Below, piece by piece: positions 8,940-17,124 of a stretch of 64,000 bases of DNA. The DNA comes from an uncultured Eggerthella sp. (GTDB lineage: Bacteria; Actinomycetota; Coriobacteriia; Coriobacteriales; Eggerthellaceae), in NCBI GenBank assembly GCA_900542065.1, contig UQLU01000003.1:135373-199372 (forward strand), given 5' to 3'. The translations under genes and the position numbers were made by a program. The notes below the pieces were generated by a model. The model worked only from the letters and a program-made list of their open reading frames with translations. It was not told the DNA's origin and did not search any database. Within the stretch, counting starts at the first letter, position 1; every line of letters starts with the position of its first letter.

Positions 8940-9626
8940 ATGGACATTAAGCTTCATTATCAGGAAAAGGGCGAAGGTTTCCCGCTTATTTTGCTTCATG
9001 GCAATGGTGAAGACTGCACGCGTTTTAGGCATCAGATCGAATACTTCTCAAAGGAATATCGCGTAATTGCTATCGATACGCGCGGTCATGGTGAGTCTCC
9101 TCGCGGCACAGCTCCATTTACGTTTGATCAGTTCGCACAAGATTTGCTCGACTTTATGAACGAGCATGGCATTTTCCGCGCGAACATTTTGGGCTTTTCT
9201 GATGGCGGTATTACGGCGCTTCTGTTTGCGCTCAATAATCCTGAGCGCGTGAACAAGCTTATTTTGAATGGTGCAAACTTAAACATCGAAGGTGTTATCG
9301 AGCCTGTTCGCGAACGCATTATTGCTAAAGCGAAAGAATGCGAAGCAAGGAAGAACGAAAGCGAGCGCGATATGAAGCGCTACGAGCTGTGGAACCTCAT
9401 GGCATCTCAGCCCGCTATCGATCCGAAGCGCCTTGCTGCACTGGAGGTACCAACGCTAGTTATCGTAGGTACTAACGACATGATTTCTGGCGATCATACA
9501 GAACTTATTTACAAGAGTCTGCCCAAGTCGGAATTGGTACTCATTCAGGGCGACCACTTCATCGCCTACGACAACCCCGTACCTTTCAATGCGGCGGTTG
9601 ATAAGTTCTTGAAAGAATTTATGTAA
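8940..9626 (+). CDS. Alpha/beta-fold hydrolase
   Basis: A 228-residue cytoplasmic hydrolase. The oxyanion segment is 'LLHGNGED' (about 18-25), the nucleophile Ser87 lies in 'GFSDGG', and Asp180 ('GTNDM') and His206 ('GDHFIAYDNP') complete the triad. A strong AAGGAGG site lies a few bases before the ATG. Length and motifs fit small esterase, lactonase or thioesterase-like members. No substrate can be assigned, though the neighbouring CoA-thioester genes make an acyl or ester substrate plausible. It has its own terminator at 9638. Confidence 0.88.
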   Translation: MDIKLHYQEKGEGFPLILLHGNGEDCTRFRHQIEYFSKEYRVIAIDTRGHGESPRGTAPFTFDQFAQDLLDFMNEHGIFRANILGFSDGGITALLFALNNPERVNKLILNGANLNIEGVIEPVRERIIAKAKECEARKNESERDMKRYELWNLMASQPAIDPKRLAALEVPTLVIVGTNDMISGDHTELIYKSLPKSELVLIQGDHFIAYDNPVPFNAAVDKFLKEFM

Positions 9627-9637
9627 GAAGTTTTCTG

Positions 9638-9663
9638 GCGTCCGCTTTATGCGGGCGCTTTTT
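9638..9663 (+). terminator. Rho-independent terminator after the hydrolase
   Basis: 8-bp GC-rich stem (9638-9645 with 9651-9658), TTTAT loop, then TTTTT. The same loop closes the terminator at 15747. Confidence 0.85.
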
Positions 9664-9698
9664 CTTATGGACGCGAGGGCTACGCGCGCTTTCACTAC

Positions 9699-9749
9699 GT
9701 ACGGCTTAGCGTGTGTTTGCGCAGCGTACAACTTAGTGTGTACGTGCGC
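9699..9749. repeat. Imperfect 24-nt direct repeat (two copies)
   Basis: Units at 9699-9722 and 9726-9749 agree at 18 of 24 positions (GTAC..CTTAG.GTGT...TGCGC pattern). They lie between the hydrolase terminator and the crotonase gene. Role unknown; possibly promoter-proximal binding sites. Confidence 0.4.
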
Positions 9750-9864
9750 GCTTTCGCCGTGGATGAAAGCTATGCATGGGCAAGTGCGTTTCCATGAAAT
9801 AAAGCTAATGGTTTATCCGCTAGCAACGGCGTATGATTTATGAGGGGAAAAGAAAGGGGATCAT

Positions 9865-10653
9865 ATGTCATACAAATACATTCTTACCGAAGAGCGCGAC
9901 GGCACTTATATTGTTACGCTCAATAGGCCCGAGGCAAAAAATGCTATCAACAGCGCTATGTGGTTGGAGCTTTGTCAGGCGTTTGATCACTTGGAGCAAA
10001 CTGATTCGTTGCGTGTGGGCATCATTACTAATGTCGGTGATTGCTTCTGCGCAGGCAGCGACCTTAAAGAAATTGCCGCAGGTACTATGCATGCACCTGA
10101 AGGATATGAAAAAAGTGGATTCGCTGGCATGTGCAAGCGTTATATTTCTAAGCCGATTATTGCTGCAGCAAATGGACGCGTGTTAGGTGGCGGCGTAGAA
10201 ATTGTGGTTGCTTGTGATCTTGCTATCGCGGGCACCGATTCGGAATTTTCACTGCCAGAACCTCGTCGCGGTTTAACGGCAGCGGGCGGTGGTCTTTTGA
10301 TGCGCATCATGCAGATGATGCCCGCAAAACCTGCGATGGAGCTCATGCTTACCTGCGAGCCATTTTCTGCTAAGAAAGCAGAAGAGTGCTTCCTTATTAA
10401 TAAAGCAGTAGAGCCAGGCACGGTTTTGGATGAGGCAATTAAGATGGCCGAACTTATCTGTAAGGGTGCGCCGCTTGCTATCGAATGCACCAAGCGTACG
10501 GCTTACGAAACCATGGGCGAAAACGTGGTTTATCCTTCCAAGGGTTGGGAAATTTTGGAAGAGATTGAAAAGATCACTCAAACAAGCGAAGACAAGATCG
10601 AAGGCGCTACGGCATTTGCCGAAAAGCGCGAACCTGTTTGGAAGGGCCGCTAA
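9865..10653 (+). CDS. Enoyl-CoA hydratase/isomerase (crotonase) family, CaiD-like
   Basis: A 262-residue crotonase. The CoA and oxyanion-hole segments 'CAGSDLKE' and 'GRVLGGGVEI' are present, and both acidic positions used in hydration are retained (Glu in 'GGGVE' and Glu in 'SLPEPRRG'). The 'LPEpkRG' and following Ala/Gly stretch resembles carnitinyl-CoA dehydratase-type members. An AAAGGGG ribosome site precedes the ATG. Cytoplasmic. It would hydrate or dehydrate a 2-enoyl/3-hydroxyacyl-CoA, possibly in the same pathway as the acyl-CoA dehydrogenase that follows, although the two are separated by a terminator. Confidence 0.88.
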   Translation: MSYKYILTEERDGTYIVTLNRPEAKNAINSAMWLELCQAFDHLEQTDSLRVGIITNVGDCFCAGSDLKEIAAGTMHAPEGYEKSGFAGMCKRYISKPIIAAANGRVLGGGVEIVVACDLAIAGTDSEFSLPEPRRGLTAAGGGLLMRIMQMMPAKPAMELMLTCEPFSAKKAEECFLINKAVEPGTVLDEAIKMAELICKGAPLAIECTKRTAYETMGENVVYPSKGWEILEEIEKITQTSEDKIEGATAFAEKREPVWKGR

Positions 10654-10703
10654 GCTCGCGCGATTCTGAGCGCAAGGGTTACATATTGAAAAACTTGATG
10701 ATA

Positions 10704-10733
10704 GGATACGGCGCGCAAGTGCCGTATCCTTCT
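10704..10733 (+). terminator. Rho-independent terminator after the crotonase gene
   Basis: 9-bp stem GGATACGGC/GCCGTATCC (10704-10712, 10721-10729) followed by TTCTTTT. Confidence 0.85.
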
Positions 10734-10827
10734 TTTGTACAGGTTTTGTATAGAAATGCGCCGCACAAAAGCAGTGCGCAAAGAAAATGGTTACGAATAA
10801 AGCAGCGCTGCGCGCGAGGGGTTAATC

Positions 10828-11985
10828 GTGGAATTCGAACTATCAGACAACCAAAAAAATATCATTGCGACGTTTCGCGCATTCGGTGAAGAAGTCTTTA
10901 CTGCAGATCATGTATTCCAGTGGCGTCGTGACCAAGGCTTGCCTGACGAGGTAGTGAAGGGCTTCGTTGATCGCTACTTTGCCCTAGACAAGGTGCAAAG
11001 CGATGGTCATCGTGGCCTGGATATTATGGGCCAGACGCTTATCTTGGAGGAGCTTTCCCGTTGTGCGGGTGCAGCGCTTCCGTTCCAAAACGACTTGTTC
11101 AACCTGCAGATCCTAAGCGGATTTGCGGATGACGGCGTAGTCTCTGAGGTACTAGAAAACTATCGCAACACGGGTCGCCTGATGTTTTCGCTTGCGGTTT
11201 CTGAGCCTAACGCAGGCTCCGACACTATGAGCATGAGCACATCGGTTGAAACACGCGGAGGCAAACTCGTTCTCAATGGACAGAAAACCTACGTAAATAA
11301 CGGTGAGTATTCGCCTAACATTTTGGTGGCAGCAATCGATAAAGACAATCCGAGCGCCGACAAATACCCGCCGCTTTCGTTTTGGCTGATTCCTCATAAC
11401 TTGCCTGGTATTCGTGCAATTCCTATCAACAAGATTGGTCAGTCTATGGTGCCGTTCGCTTCGGTTTCTTTTGATGAAGTGGAACTCAAGCCCGAATATC
11501 GTCTTATTGGTCACAAAGGCGGTTTTCGTCATCTGTTTAGGTTGTTGGAATACGGTCGTGTGTTTACGTGTGCATCTTCGCTTGGTATGGCGCAAGCTGC
11601 AATGGAAGATGCAGTAGAAAACGCCCGTGGTCGTAAGGCGTTTGGTGTGCCAATTGGACAGTTCCAGCAGATCGAGCAGATGCTTACCGATATGGAAGTA
11701 AGCCTGCGAACCATGAGAGCGATGCTCTATCATGCGGCGTGGTCTATTGAAACGAATCATCCCGAAAAGCGCTTGTCAGTTGCGCTGATGAAGCGCTATA
11801 TTCCCAAAACTGCTACTCAGGTTGCAAGCGATGCTATGCAGATTTTGGGTGGTTTAGGATATACCGAAGGTGCGCGTGTAAGCACTATTTGGGAAGATTG
11901 TCGCGGAAATCAAATTGCAGAAGGCACAGACCAGATCATGGTGTATATCGCAGCGCCACTCATTATGGATAGCTACGCAGAGTAG
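10828..11985 (+). CDS. Acyl-CoA dehydrogenase family protein (CaiA-like)
   Basis: A 385-residue flavoenzyme with the three-part ACAD fold. Residues 1-120 are helical, the FAD-facing signature 'SLAVSEPNAGSDTMS' lies at about 125-139, and the C-terminal helical domain contains 'GRKAFGVPIGQFQ' and the adenine-site motif 'AEGTDQIM'. Length is close to crotonobetainyl-CoA reductase. It starts with GTG, preceded by GAGGGG. In anaerobes such enzymes often run as enoyl-CoA reductases with electron-transferring flavoprotein; no etfAB is present in the window. Probably works with the CoA-transferase and dehydratase genes nearby (inference). Confidence 0.9.
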   Translation: MEFELSDNQKNIIATFRAFGEEVFTADHVFQWRRDQGLPDEVVKGFVDRYFALDKVQSDGHRGLDIMGQTLILEELSRCAGAALPFQNDLFNLQILSGFADDGVVSEVLENYRNTGRLMFSLAVSEPNAGSDTMSMSTSVETRGGKLVLNGQKTYVNNGEYSPNILVAAIDKDNPSADKYPPLSFWLIPHNLPGIRAIPINKIGQSMVPFASVSFDEVELKPEYRLIGHKGGFRHLFRLLEYGRVFTCASSLGMAQAAMEDAVENARGRKAFGVPIGQFQQIEQMLTDMEVSLRTMRAMLYHAAWSIETNHPEKRLSVALMKRYIPKTATQVASDAMQILGGLGYTEGARVSTIWEDCRGNQIAEGTDQIMVYIAAPLIMDSYAE

Positions 11986-12055
11986 CTCGGCTATTTACGT
12001 AAGAGCAAGATGCCGAATAGTTAGTTAGCTACAGTTTTTCTAAGAATGCGCGTAG

Positions 12056-12232
12056 CCCCTGCAGATTTTGCAAGAAATGTATACCTTGATACAGGGACGA
12101 GCTCTTTAATATTCTGCGCAAAGTAACTAATTAAGCAATATTCGTAATTAGCCAACATAACTGCAAATCAAAGAACCATAACGACGCAAAACAGAGATTA
12201 AAAGTATACATTTCTCGCAAAATCTGCAGGGG
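12056..12232. repeat. Inverted-repeat unit 1 (29-nt arms)
   Basis: Arm 12056-12084 is the reverse complement of 12204-12232 at 28 of 29 positions. Both ends carry CCCCTGCAGA. The enclosed 119 nt are AT-rich and non-coding. Resembles a small non-autonomous element or a long structured RNA. Confidence 0.7.
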
Positions 12233-12267
12233 TATGGCTAAAAAGCAAAAGTTTTACCTCAATTTAG

Positions 12268-12428
12268 GGGAGCACCCTGCAGAAAAATGCGCTTTGTGAG
12301 AGGTTTGGAGTAAAGCAAGCAGCTACAAATGACATAATTTGCATGGATAGAGACATTTTTAGTCTGGTTTACCCATCAAACTAGACGGCTACCCTCTCAC
12401 TTTCGGGGTTTTTCTGCAGGGTGCTCCC
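12268..12428. repeat. Inverted-repeat unit 2 (20-nt perfect arms plus extensions)
   Basis: Arm 12268-12287 is the exact reverse complement of 12409-12428. Pairing resumes at 12296-12303 with 12393-12400 (GTGAGAGG), and a further hairpin is nested at 12362-12386. The arm core ACCCTGCAGA matches that of unit 1, so the two units look related. Confidence 0.7.
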
Positions 12429-12519
12429 TGAAATCGCAAAAAACTTCTGAAACAAGTGTACTTTGTGTTTTTGGAGCCGTTGGTTATGAACTGCGACTAG
12501 ATAGACCGCGATCAGCTAG

Positions 12520-13173
12520 CTACAAATTGCGACGCAGTTGCGCTTCTTTGATTTCACTTTCCATGGAGCTGTGAATAATGTTGGCAAAAGGACCTGCATT
12601 ACTAATTAAATGCTTCGTGCCAGGCTGTTCGCATTTGCGTGTGAAGTAAGACAGAAATGCGCACGTATAGAATTCACTTAAAAAGTCGATGTTTTCTTCA
12701 GGCAGATAGCGATTCGCCAAAATGATGGTTATGTCGTTGCGCAGCGCGGGTAAATACAACTCGTATAGATAATTGCGCAGCGCAGCAGGACCTGTTTCGG
12801 CGAACGCTTGCATATAGAAGTTGCGTTCGCGCTCTAAAACGATGGCAAAAGTATCGAAAAACTTCGAGTGATCCAAGGAACGCACACCTGATTTTTGCGT
12901 GATATAGAAGGGAAGCTCGGGGTAGGTGCCTTCGCCTTCCTTTTCGTATACCAAAATATTTTCAGGAAAGCGACGCTGCAATTCAGTGCCTAAGTCGTAG
13001 CGAAATTTCCAAATGATCAGTGCGTTTTTGTCTTCGAAATGGTAATAGAACGTCTTGCGGTTTTTACCTGTGCGTTCAACGATATCGCTAATGGAAACCT
13101 TTTTTAAAGGTTGCTCTTTACACAGATCTACCAAGGCCTGGGATATCAGCAGTTTTGTATCAAACGTACCCAC
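12520..13173 (-). CDS. TetR/AcrR family transcriptional regulator
   Basis: A 217-residue protein from the chosen GTG start at 13173, which has AAAGGA 7 nt upstream. The frame stays open to 13263, but that extension is basic and unlike TetR N-termini. The HTH is 'KKVSISDIVERTGKNRKTFYYHF' at about residues 23-45. The C-terminal ligand domain resembles the DhaS/TetR_C_8 type. It is divergent from the large flavoenzyme gene at 13552, which it probably controls; the 378-nt intergenic region would hold the operator. Confidence 0.85.
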   Translation of the reverse strand: MGTFDTKLLISQALVDLCKEQPLKKVSISDIVERTGKNRKTFYYHFEDKNALIIWKFRYDLGTELQRRFPENILVYEKEGEGTYPELPFYITQKSGVRSLDHSKFFDTFAIVLERERNFYMQAFAETGPAALRNYLYELYLPALRNDITIILANRYLPEENIDFLSEFYTCAFLSYFTRKCEQPGTKHLISNAGPFANIIHSSMESEIKEAQLRRNL

Positions 13174-13551
13174 TGTGTGTTCCTTTCGCCTTAGTTTTAC
13201 CTTGCGCGCAACGCGCAATCCTTCCTCGTGTGCAACGCATACTCCTGGCATGTCGCAACGCACACGCCTATCGTTCGAATGCGTGTCTCTATTTTATCGT
13301 GCAATCAACAAAGTTTGGTCAAAACTATAAAAATGTGTATCAAATCGTCACTAATTGGCGCCATATGTGTCTCTGCCTATTGCTTTTTCGGGGAATCGGT
13401 AGAACAAACAATGGATATTGACTGAAATTATATTGCATTCTGTTTTACAATAACGTAATGCGAAGGAGTGCTTACGATTGGTCAGTACTGATCAGCTCTC
13501 AAGATATGCTGGAATGAAATTTCACTTTTGTCTTACGAAAGGGGCCGCGAA
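13174..13551. promoter_or_regulatory. Divergent promoter region between the TetR and flavoenzyme genes
   Basis: No gene seen. A TTGACT hexamer at 13418 could be a -35 element for the rightward gene, but no well-spaced -10 follows. GAAAGGGG at 13536-13543 is the ribosome site for the GTG at 13552. Confidence 0.4.
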
Positions 13552-15666
13552 GTGAAGTACGAATTGTTAAACAAGCCGTTTAAAATCGGCAACGTCGAGC
13601 TGCGTAATCGTTTCGTTATGCTGCCGATGACCATCGAGAAGACCGACAACTATCATGTTGGCGACGACTTGGTGGACTTTTACGAGCAGCGCGCAAAGGG
13701 CGGTGCAGCTCTGATCGAGCTTGGCTCTTGCTACGTTTGCGACGTATTCGATACCGAGCCTAAGTATCACACCACCACTGGTGCTGTAGGTGTTTGGGAC
13801 GACTGCTTCATCCCAGGTCTTACTCGTACCGCAGAAGTTTGCCACAAGCATGGCGCTAAGTTAGCTGCTCAGCTTCAGCTCTGCTATGAATGGCGCGCAA
13901 CTGGTGAAGACGAACTTCACTCTTACGCTCCTTCTAAGGACGTTGTTTCTGGCCCCTTCGTTGGCATGCCTGAAAAGGAATTCACCAAGGAAGAAATTGC
14001 TATCGTAGTTAAGCAGTACGGCGAAGCTGCTCTTCGCTGCAAGAAGGCTGGCATCGACATCATCGAGATTCATGCTGGTATTGGCTACATGGTAATGCGC
14101 TTCATTTCTAAGTACTCCAACCATCGTACCGACGAATATGGTGGATCTACTGAAAACCGCTGCCGTCTGCTCACCGAAATCATCGATGAGATCCACAAGA
14201 CCTGCGGCGACGACATGCCTATTCTCATTCGTTATTCTGCAGACGACCTTATGCCTGGTGGTCAGCGCGTTGAAGACCTCAAAGAGGTTATCGAATGCGT
14301 TGAAAAGCACGGCGTAGATGCTTGGTCTATCCAGGCTGGCTTCCATGAGGCTCCTCGCCCTGTTGCTAACCAGCTCGTTCCTGAAGGCGAATTCATTTAT
14401 CTTTCCAAGGAAGCTAAGAAGTACACCACCTTGCCTTGCTTCCCTGGCACCCGTATTAATCACTTGGATGTTTGCGAAAAGATCCTCGCAGACGGTTCCG
14501 GCGACGCAGCTGGTATGGCTCGTCACTGGATTGCAGAGCCTGAAATCGGCATCAAGGTTGCTGAAGGCCGCTCCGAAGAAGTTCGTCCTTGCATCGTTTG
14601 CTCTCGCTGCCTCGACAACATCTTCATTGGTAAGCCTTGCAAGTGCTCTGTTAACCCTAACGTTTACTTCTCACAGTACGGCTTGCCTGAAGACCATCAG
14701 GTAACTGGTGAAGAAGCTCAGAAGAAGATCCTCATCGTTGGTGCTGGTCCTGCTGGTTTGGAAGCTGCACGTAACCTGAAGATGCGCGGCTTCAAGAACG
14801 TTACCGTTGTTGACCAGAAGAAGAAGCCTTGCGGTTTGCTGAACCTCGCTCAGGTATTGAACGAGGAACTTCCTCCAATGGTTGATTGGTACAACAACGA
14901 AATCAAGCGTCTTGGCATTGATGTTCGTTGCAACACCAAGGTTGACGTTAACTACCTGAAGGACTTCGGCGCTGACGAAGTAATTTTGGCTGTTGGTCCT
15001 GAGACCACTTCTCCAGATGTTCCTGGTAAGGATCGCAAGAACGTTATCGATTCTCACGCTTTGAAGGAACTCGTTGAAGGTAAGGGCACCCCAGGCAAGG
15101 GCTTCATGTGGGGTCTTTCCTGCTTCGGTATGGGCATCCTTGGTGCTCCTCTGGGACTTATGCAGTGGGGTCTTGGTACTCATTTGCTGGTTAAGAAGCG
15201 CATGGCTGTTATCGGCGGCGGCTTCGCTGGTATCGAAGTAGCTTCCTCCATGAACGAAGGCCGTGAGGTTACCGTTATCGAGTCTGCTAAGAAGGCTGGT
15301 GCTGAAATCGGCATCATCGACAAGAACCCAGAGCTTCGCAAGTTGAAGAAGGAAGGCGTAAAGATTCTTACCTTGACCAAGGTTAAGGCTTACACCGACG
15401 AAGGCGTTCTCTGCGAAGATGCTGAAGGTAAGGAATTCACCGTTCCTGCTGACACCATCATCACTGGCACTACCATGATCGACAACACCGAGCTTTATGA
15501 CGAGGCTAAGGGTGTTCTTGGTGAAGAGCATCTCCACCTTATTGGTAACGCTTCTCCTCACACCGATTGGGAAGGCGTTGCTGCAAACGATCCTTATGGT
15601 ACGCCTGAGTTCAAGCGTCTCCTCGAGGCAATCCGCGACGGCTACCTGGTAGCTATGCAGATGTAA
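13552..15666 (+). CDS. NADH:flavin oxidoreductase / 2,4-dienoyl-CoA reductase-like (BaiCD/BaiH family)
   Basis: A 704-residue, three-domain reductase. Residues 1-340 are an Old-Yellow-Enzyme FMN barrel with the 'IEIHAGIGYMVMRF' and 'RTDEYGGSTENR' signatures. Cys347, Cys350, Cys353 and a Cys at 363/365 lie in the [4Fe-4S] position. The FAD ('IVGAGPAGLEAA', about 395) and NAD(P) ('VIGGGFAGIE', about 553) Rossmann motifs follow. The GTG at 13552 is chosen for its GAAAGGGG site over a TTG at 13528. This family reduces C=C bonds of unsaturated acyl-CoAs or bile-acid CoA esters. Codon use is strongly skewed to AAG, GCT, GTT and GGT, suggesting very high expression and a central role in energy metabolism. 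Substrate unknown. Confidence 0.92.
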   Translation: MKYELLNKPFKIGNVELRNRFVMLPMTIEKTDNYHVGDDLVDFYEQRAKGGAALIELGSCYVCDVFDTEPKYHTTTGAVGVWDDCFIPGLTRTAEVCHKHGAKLAAQLQLCYEWRATGEDELHSYAPSKDVVSGPFVGMPEKEFTKEEIAIVVKQYGEAALRCKKAGIDIIEIHAGIGYMVMRFISKYSNHRTDEYGGSTENRCRLLTEIIDEIHKTCGDDMPILIRYSADDLMPGGQRVEDLKEVIECVEKHGVDAWSIQAGFHEAPRPVANQLVPEGEFIYLSKEAKKYTTLPCFPGTRINHLDVCEKILADGSGDAAGMARHWIAEPEIGIKVAEGRSEEVRPCIVCSRCLDNIFIGKPCKCSVNPNVYFSQYGLPEDHQVTGEEAQKKILIVGAGPAGLEAARNLKMRGFKNVTVVDQKKKPCGLLNLAQVLNEELPPMVDWYNNEIKRLGIDVRCNTKVDVNYLKDFGADEVILAVGPETTSPDVPGKDRKNVIDSHALKELVEGKGTPGKGFMWGLSCFGMGILGAPLGLMQWGLGTHLLVKKRMAVIGGGFAGIEVASSMNEGREVTVIESAKKAGAEIGIIDKNPELRKLKKEGVKILTLTKVKAYTDEGVLCEDAEGKEFTVPADTIITGTTMIDNTELYDEAKGVLGEEHLHLIGNASPHTDWEGVAANDPYGTPEFKRLLEAIRDGYLVAMQM

Positions 15667-15746
15667 TACAGCTGATACGTTTAGAATGCGTTTAGCGCAA
15701 TAAGCTGTAATCTACGTACGGTGAGCTAGACATAAGCTTTATATTA

Positions 15747-15776
15747 AGAGGGCCCGCTTTATGCGGGTCCTCTTTT
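15747..15776 (+). terminator. Rho-independent terminator after the flavoenzyme
   Basis: 11-bp stem (15747-15757 with 15763-15773, one mismatch), TTTAT loop, then a T run. Confidence 0.88.
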
Positions 15777-15781
15777 TGTGC

Positions 15782-15872
15782 TATACTTCCAGGTGAAAGG
15801 CGTCCCGCTTACTCGGGCAGCGTTTCTTCGTTAAGGCCCCGCTAGTGGTTCAATACAAGGCGGGGCTTTTTA
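15782..15872 (+). ncRNA. Probable small RNA converging on a type I toxin gene
   Basis: A TATACT -10 box at 15782-15787 is followed by a segment with a CCCG/CGGG hairpin and then a terminator stem GCCCCGC/GCGGGGC (15836-15842, 15860-15866) with a T run. It has no ORF with a ribosome site. It faces the 28-codon toxin ORF on the other strand and would overlap the 3' region of that mRNA, as RatA does with txpA. Positions 15798-15821 also match the toxin leader (16004-16028, opposite strand). Assignment is by layout only. Confidence 0.5.
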
Positions 15873-15893
15873 CTGATAAAACGCAGTTCGCAT

Positions 15894-15980
15894 TTACTCC
15901 TTCCTTATCAGGTAAAGCCCGATAATTCCTATGACTACCAAGAGTATTTCGCAAGTTGCGATAACCGTTTGAGTGTCCAT
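15894..15980 (-). CDS. 28-residue hydrophobic holin-like peptide, candidate type I toxin
   Basis: The peptide begins MDTQTVIATCEILLVVIGII and ends GLYLIRKE: a short polar N-terminus, a single membrane-spanning helix and a charged tail. This is the plan of the Fst/TxpA/'putative holin-like toxin' peptides. The ATG at 15980 has TTGGAG about 8 nt upstream. A TATACT box lies at 16036-16041 on the minus strand. The peptide would insert in the cytoplasmic membrane, with expression held down by the opposing small RNA at 15782-15872. It is too short for ordinary gene calling. Toxicity is inferred, not shown. Confidence 0.6.
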   Translation of the reverse strand: MDTQTVIATCEILLVVIGIIGLYLIRKE

Positions 15981-16003
15981 AAGGTAACTCCAATCTTTTT
16001 GAA

Positions 16004-16028
16004 GCTACCCGAGTAAAGCGAAACGCCT
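16004..16028 (-). repeat. Leader repeat of the toxin transcript, inverted copy of 15798-15821
   Basis: Read on the minus strand, this 25-nt segment matches the plus-strand segment at 15798-15821 except for three substitutions and one inserted base. Both copies lie just after a TATACT box, so two convergent transcripts would start with nearly the same sequence. Confidence 0.6.
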
Positions 16029-16095
16029 GATGATTAGTATAATTGACTTTCTTTCAAAATACGAACAAATGTTCTTATCTCTATACAGTTGGTAA

Positions 16096-17034
16096 TTAAT
16101 GATTGCCAATTAAGCTTTCAATGGGCGTGATTTGCGATACGCTAGCGAATCGTTTTTCAATATACTCTACAAAGTTAGCGACAGATTCGCTATTTAGCGA
16201 TGAATAGCGATAGGCTAATCCAAGTAGATGAAATGGTTGTTCAAGTTCTTCAATTGGAATGTATCTAATTCTTGATCTCAGGCTCACTTCTACAGTGTCC
16301 AGCAAGAGCGCAACGCATTGCGGATTAGCAGCAATGTAGGGAGCTGCGCCAACTTCATTATTGAAAGCTTCCTGAAAATGTAATTGGAGGCTATCTGTTA
16401 GCGTCTTAACGGAGAAGTATAAATATGATGGCTGGCGATAGGAAATTAACGGATAGTCAGAAATATCCTGTATAGAGACTTTCTTATTCTTTGCTAGAGG
16501 GTGGCTAGGATTAACTGCTACAACAAGATATTGCGGCAAAATGGGAATCCAGCCATATCCTGATGCGGACAGACACCCGCAAAATGCCAGATCGGCTTGT
16601 CCGCCCTGAAGAAGATCTGAACAAATAAAGGTGGTGCTAGCTTCAAGAATGTCAAAGGTCGCGGGCGTTCTTTTGAGCTCGCTATGTGCTTCTTCAGCGT
16701 AGTCGATCAAAAGTGCAGGCAAAAAAGTTTGCTGGACCGATGCTACAGTTGCAATATGAATATTCGGATTATCAAGTCGAGGGGTAGGCGATAGACTGGA
16801 AGCTTGTTCTATTTCTCCTAGTGCTTTGATGATGTGTGGAATGAATCGCATGCCGTATGGAGTGAGCACAGCCTTCCGACCTGTTCTTTCAAACAGGTCG
16901 GAGCCTAATTCGCGTTCAAGCCCTTTTATAGAATTAGATAGTGCAGGCTGAGTAATATGCAATTGTTCTGCTGCTCTGCCAAAGTGTCCAACCTCTGCCA
17001 GAACAGTAAAATACTTTAATTGTTGTAAATTCAT
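16096..17034 (-). CDS. LysR family transcriptional regulator
   Basis: A 312-residue LysR protein. The winged HTH occupies residues 1-60 ('LQQLKYFTVLAEVGHFGRAA', 'ITQPALSNSIKGLE'), and a type-2 periplasmic-binding-like effector domain covers about 90-295. It is followed on the same strand by nothing close; the amidohydrolase gene upstream is also on the minus strand, 90 nt away. It probably regulates the amidohydrolase/MFS genes at 17125-19723. The inducer is unknown. Confidence 0.9.
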   Translation of the reverse strand: MNLQQLKYFTVLAEVGHFGRAAEQLHITQPALSNSIKGLERELGSDLFERTGRKAVLTPYGMRFIPHIIKALGEIEQASSLSPTPRLDNPNIHIATVASVQQTFLPALLIDYAEEAHSELKRTPATFDILEASTTFICSDLLQGGQADLAFCGCLSASGYGWIPILPQYLVVAVNPSHPLAKNKKVSIQDISDYPLISYRQPSYLYFSVKTLTDSLQLHFQEAFNNEVGAAPYIAANPQCVALLLDTVEVSLRSRIRYIPIEELEQPFHLLGLAYRYSSLNSESVANFVEYIEKRFASVSQITPIESLIGNH

Positions 17035-17124
17035 TTGTTTGCTTGCTTTCCTGCATAGGGGGATGTGCGGGTTGCGCGTGGTACTCTTGTATGTCTATTG
17101 CGCCATTAGAAACAATTCTTTCTT

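Larger units (their letters stand above)
11986..12519. other. Intergenic region with two nested inverted-repeat units
   Basis: No coding region seen. It is filled by the two inverted-repeat units at 12056-12232 and 12268-12428, plus a small inner hairpin at 12362-12386. It separates the convergent acyl-CoA dehydrogenase (+) and TetR (-) genes. Confidence 0.7.

Noticed and set aside
14671..15561. Minus-strand frame of 296 codons opposite the flavoenzyme
   Set aside because: Arises from strong codon bias of the real gene on the plus strand; no family resemblance.
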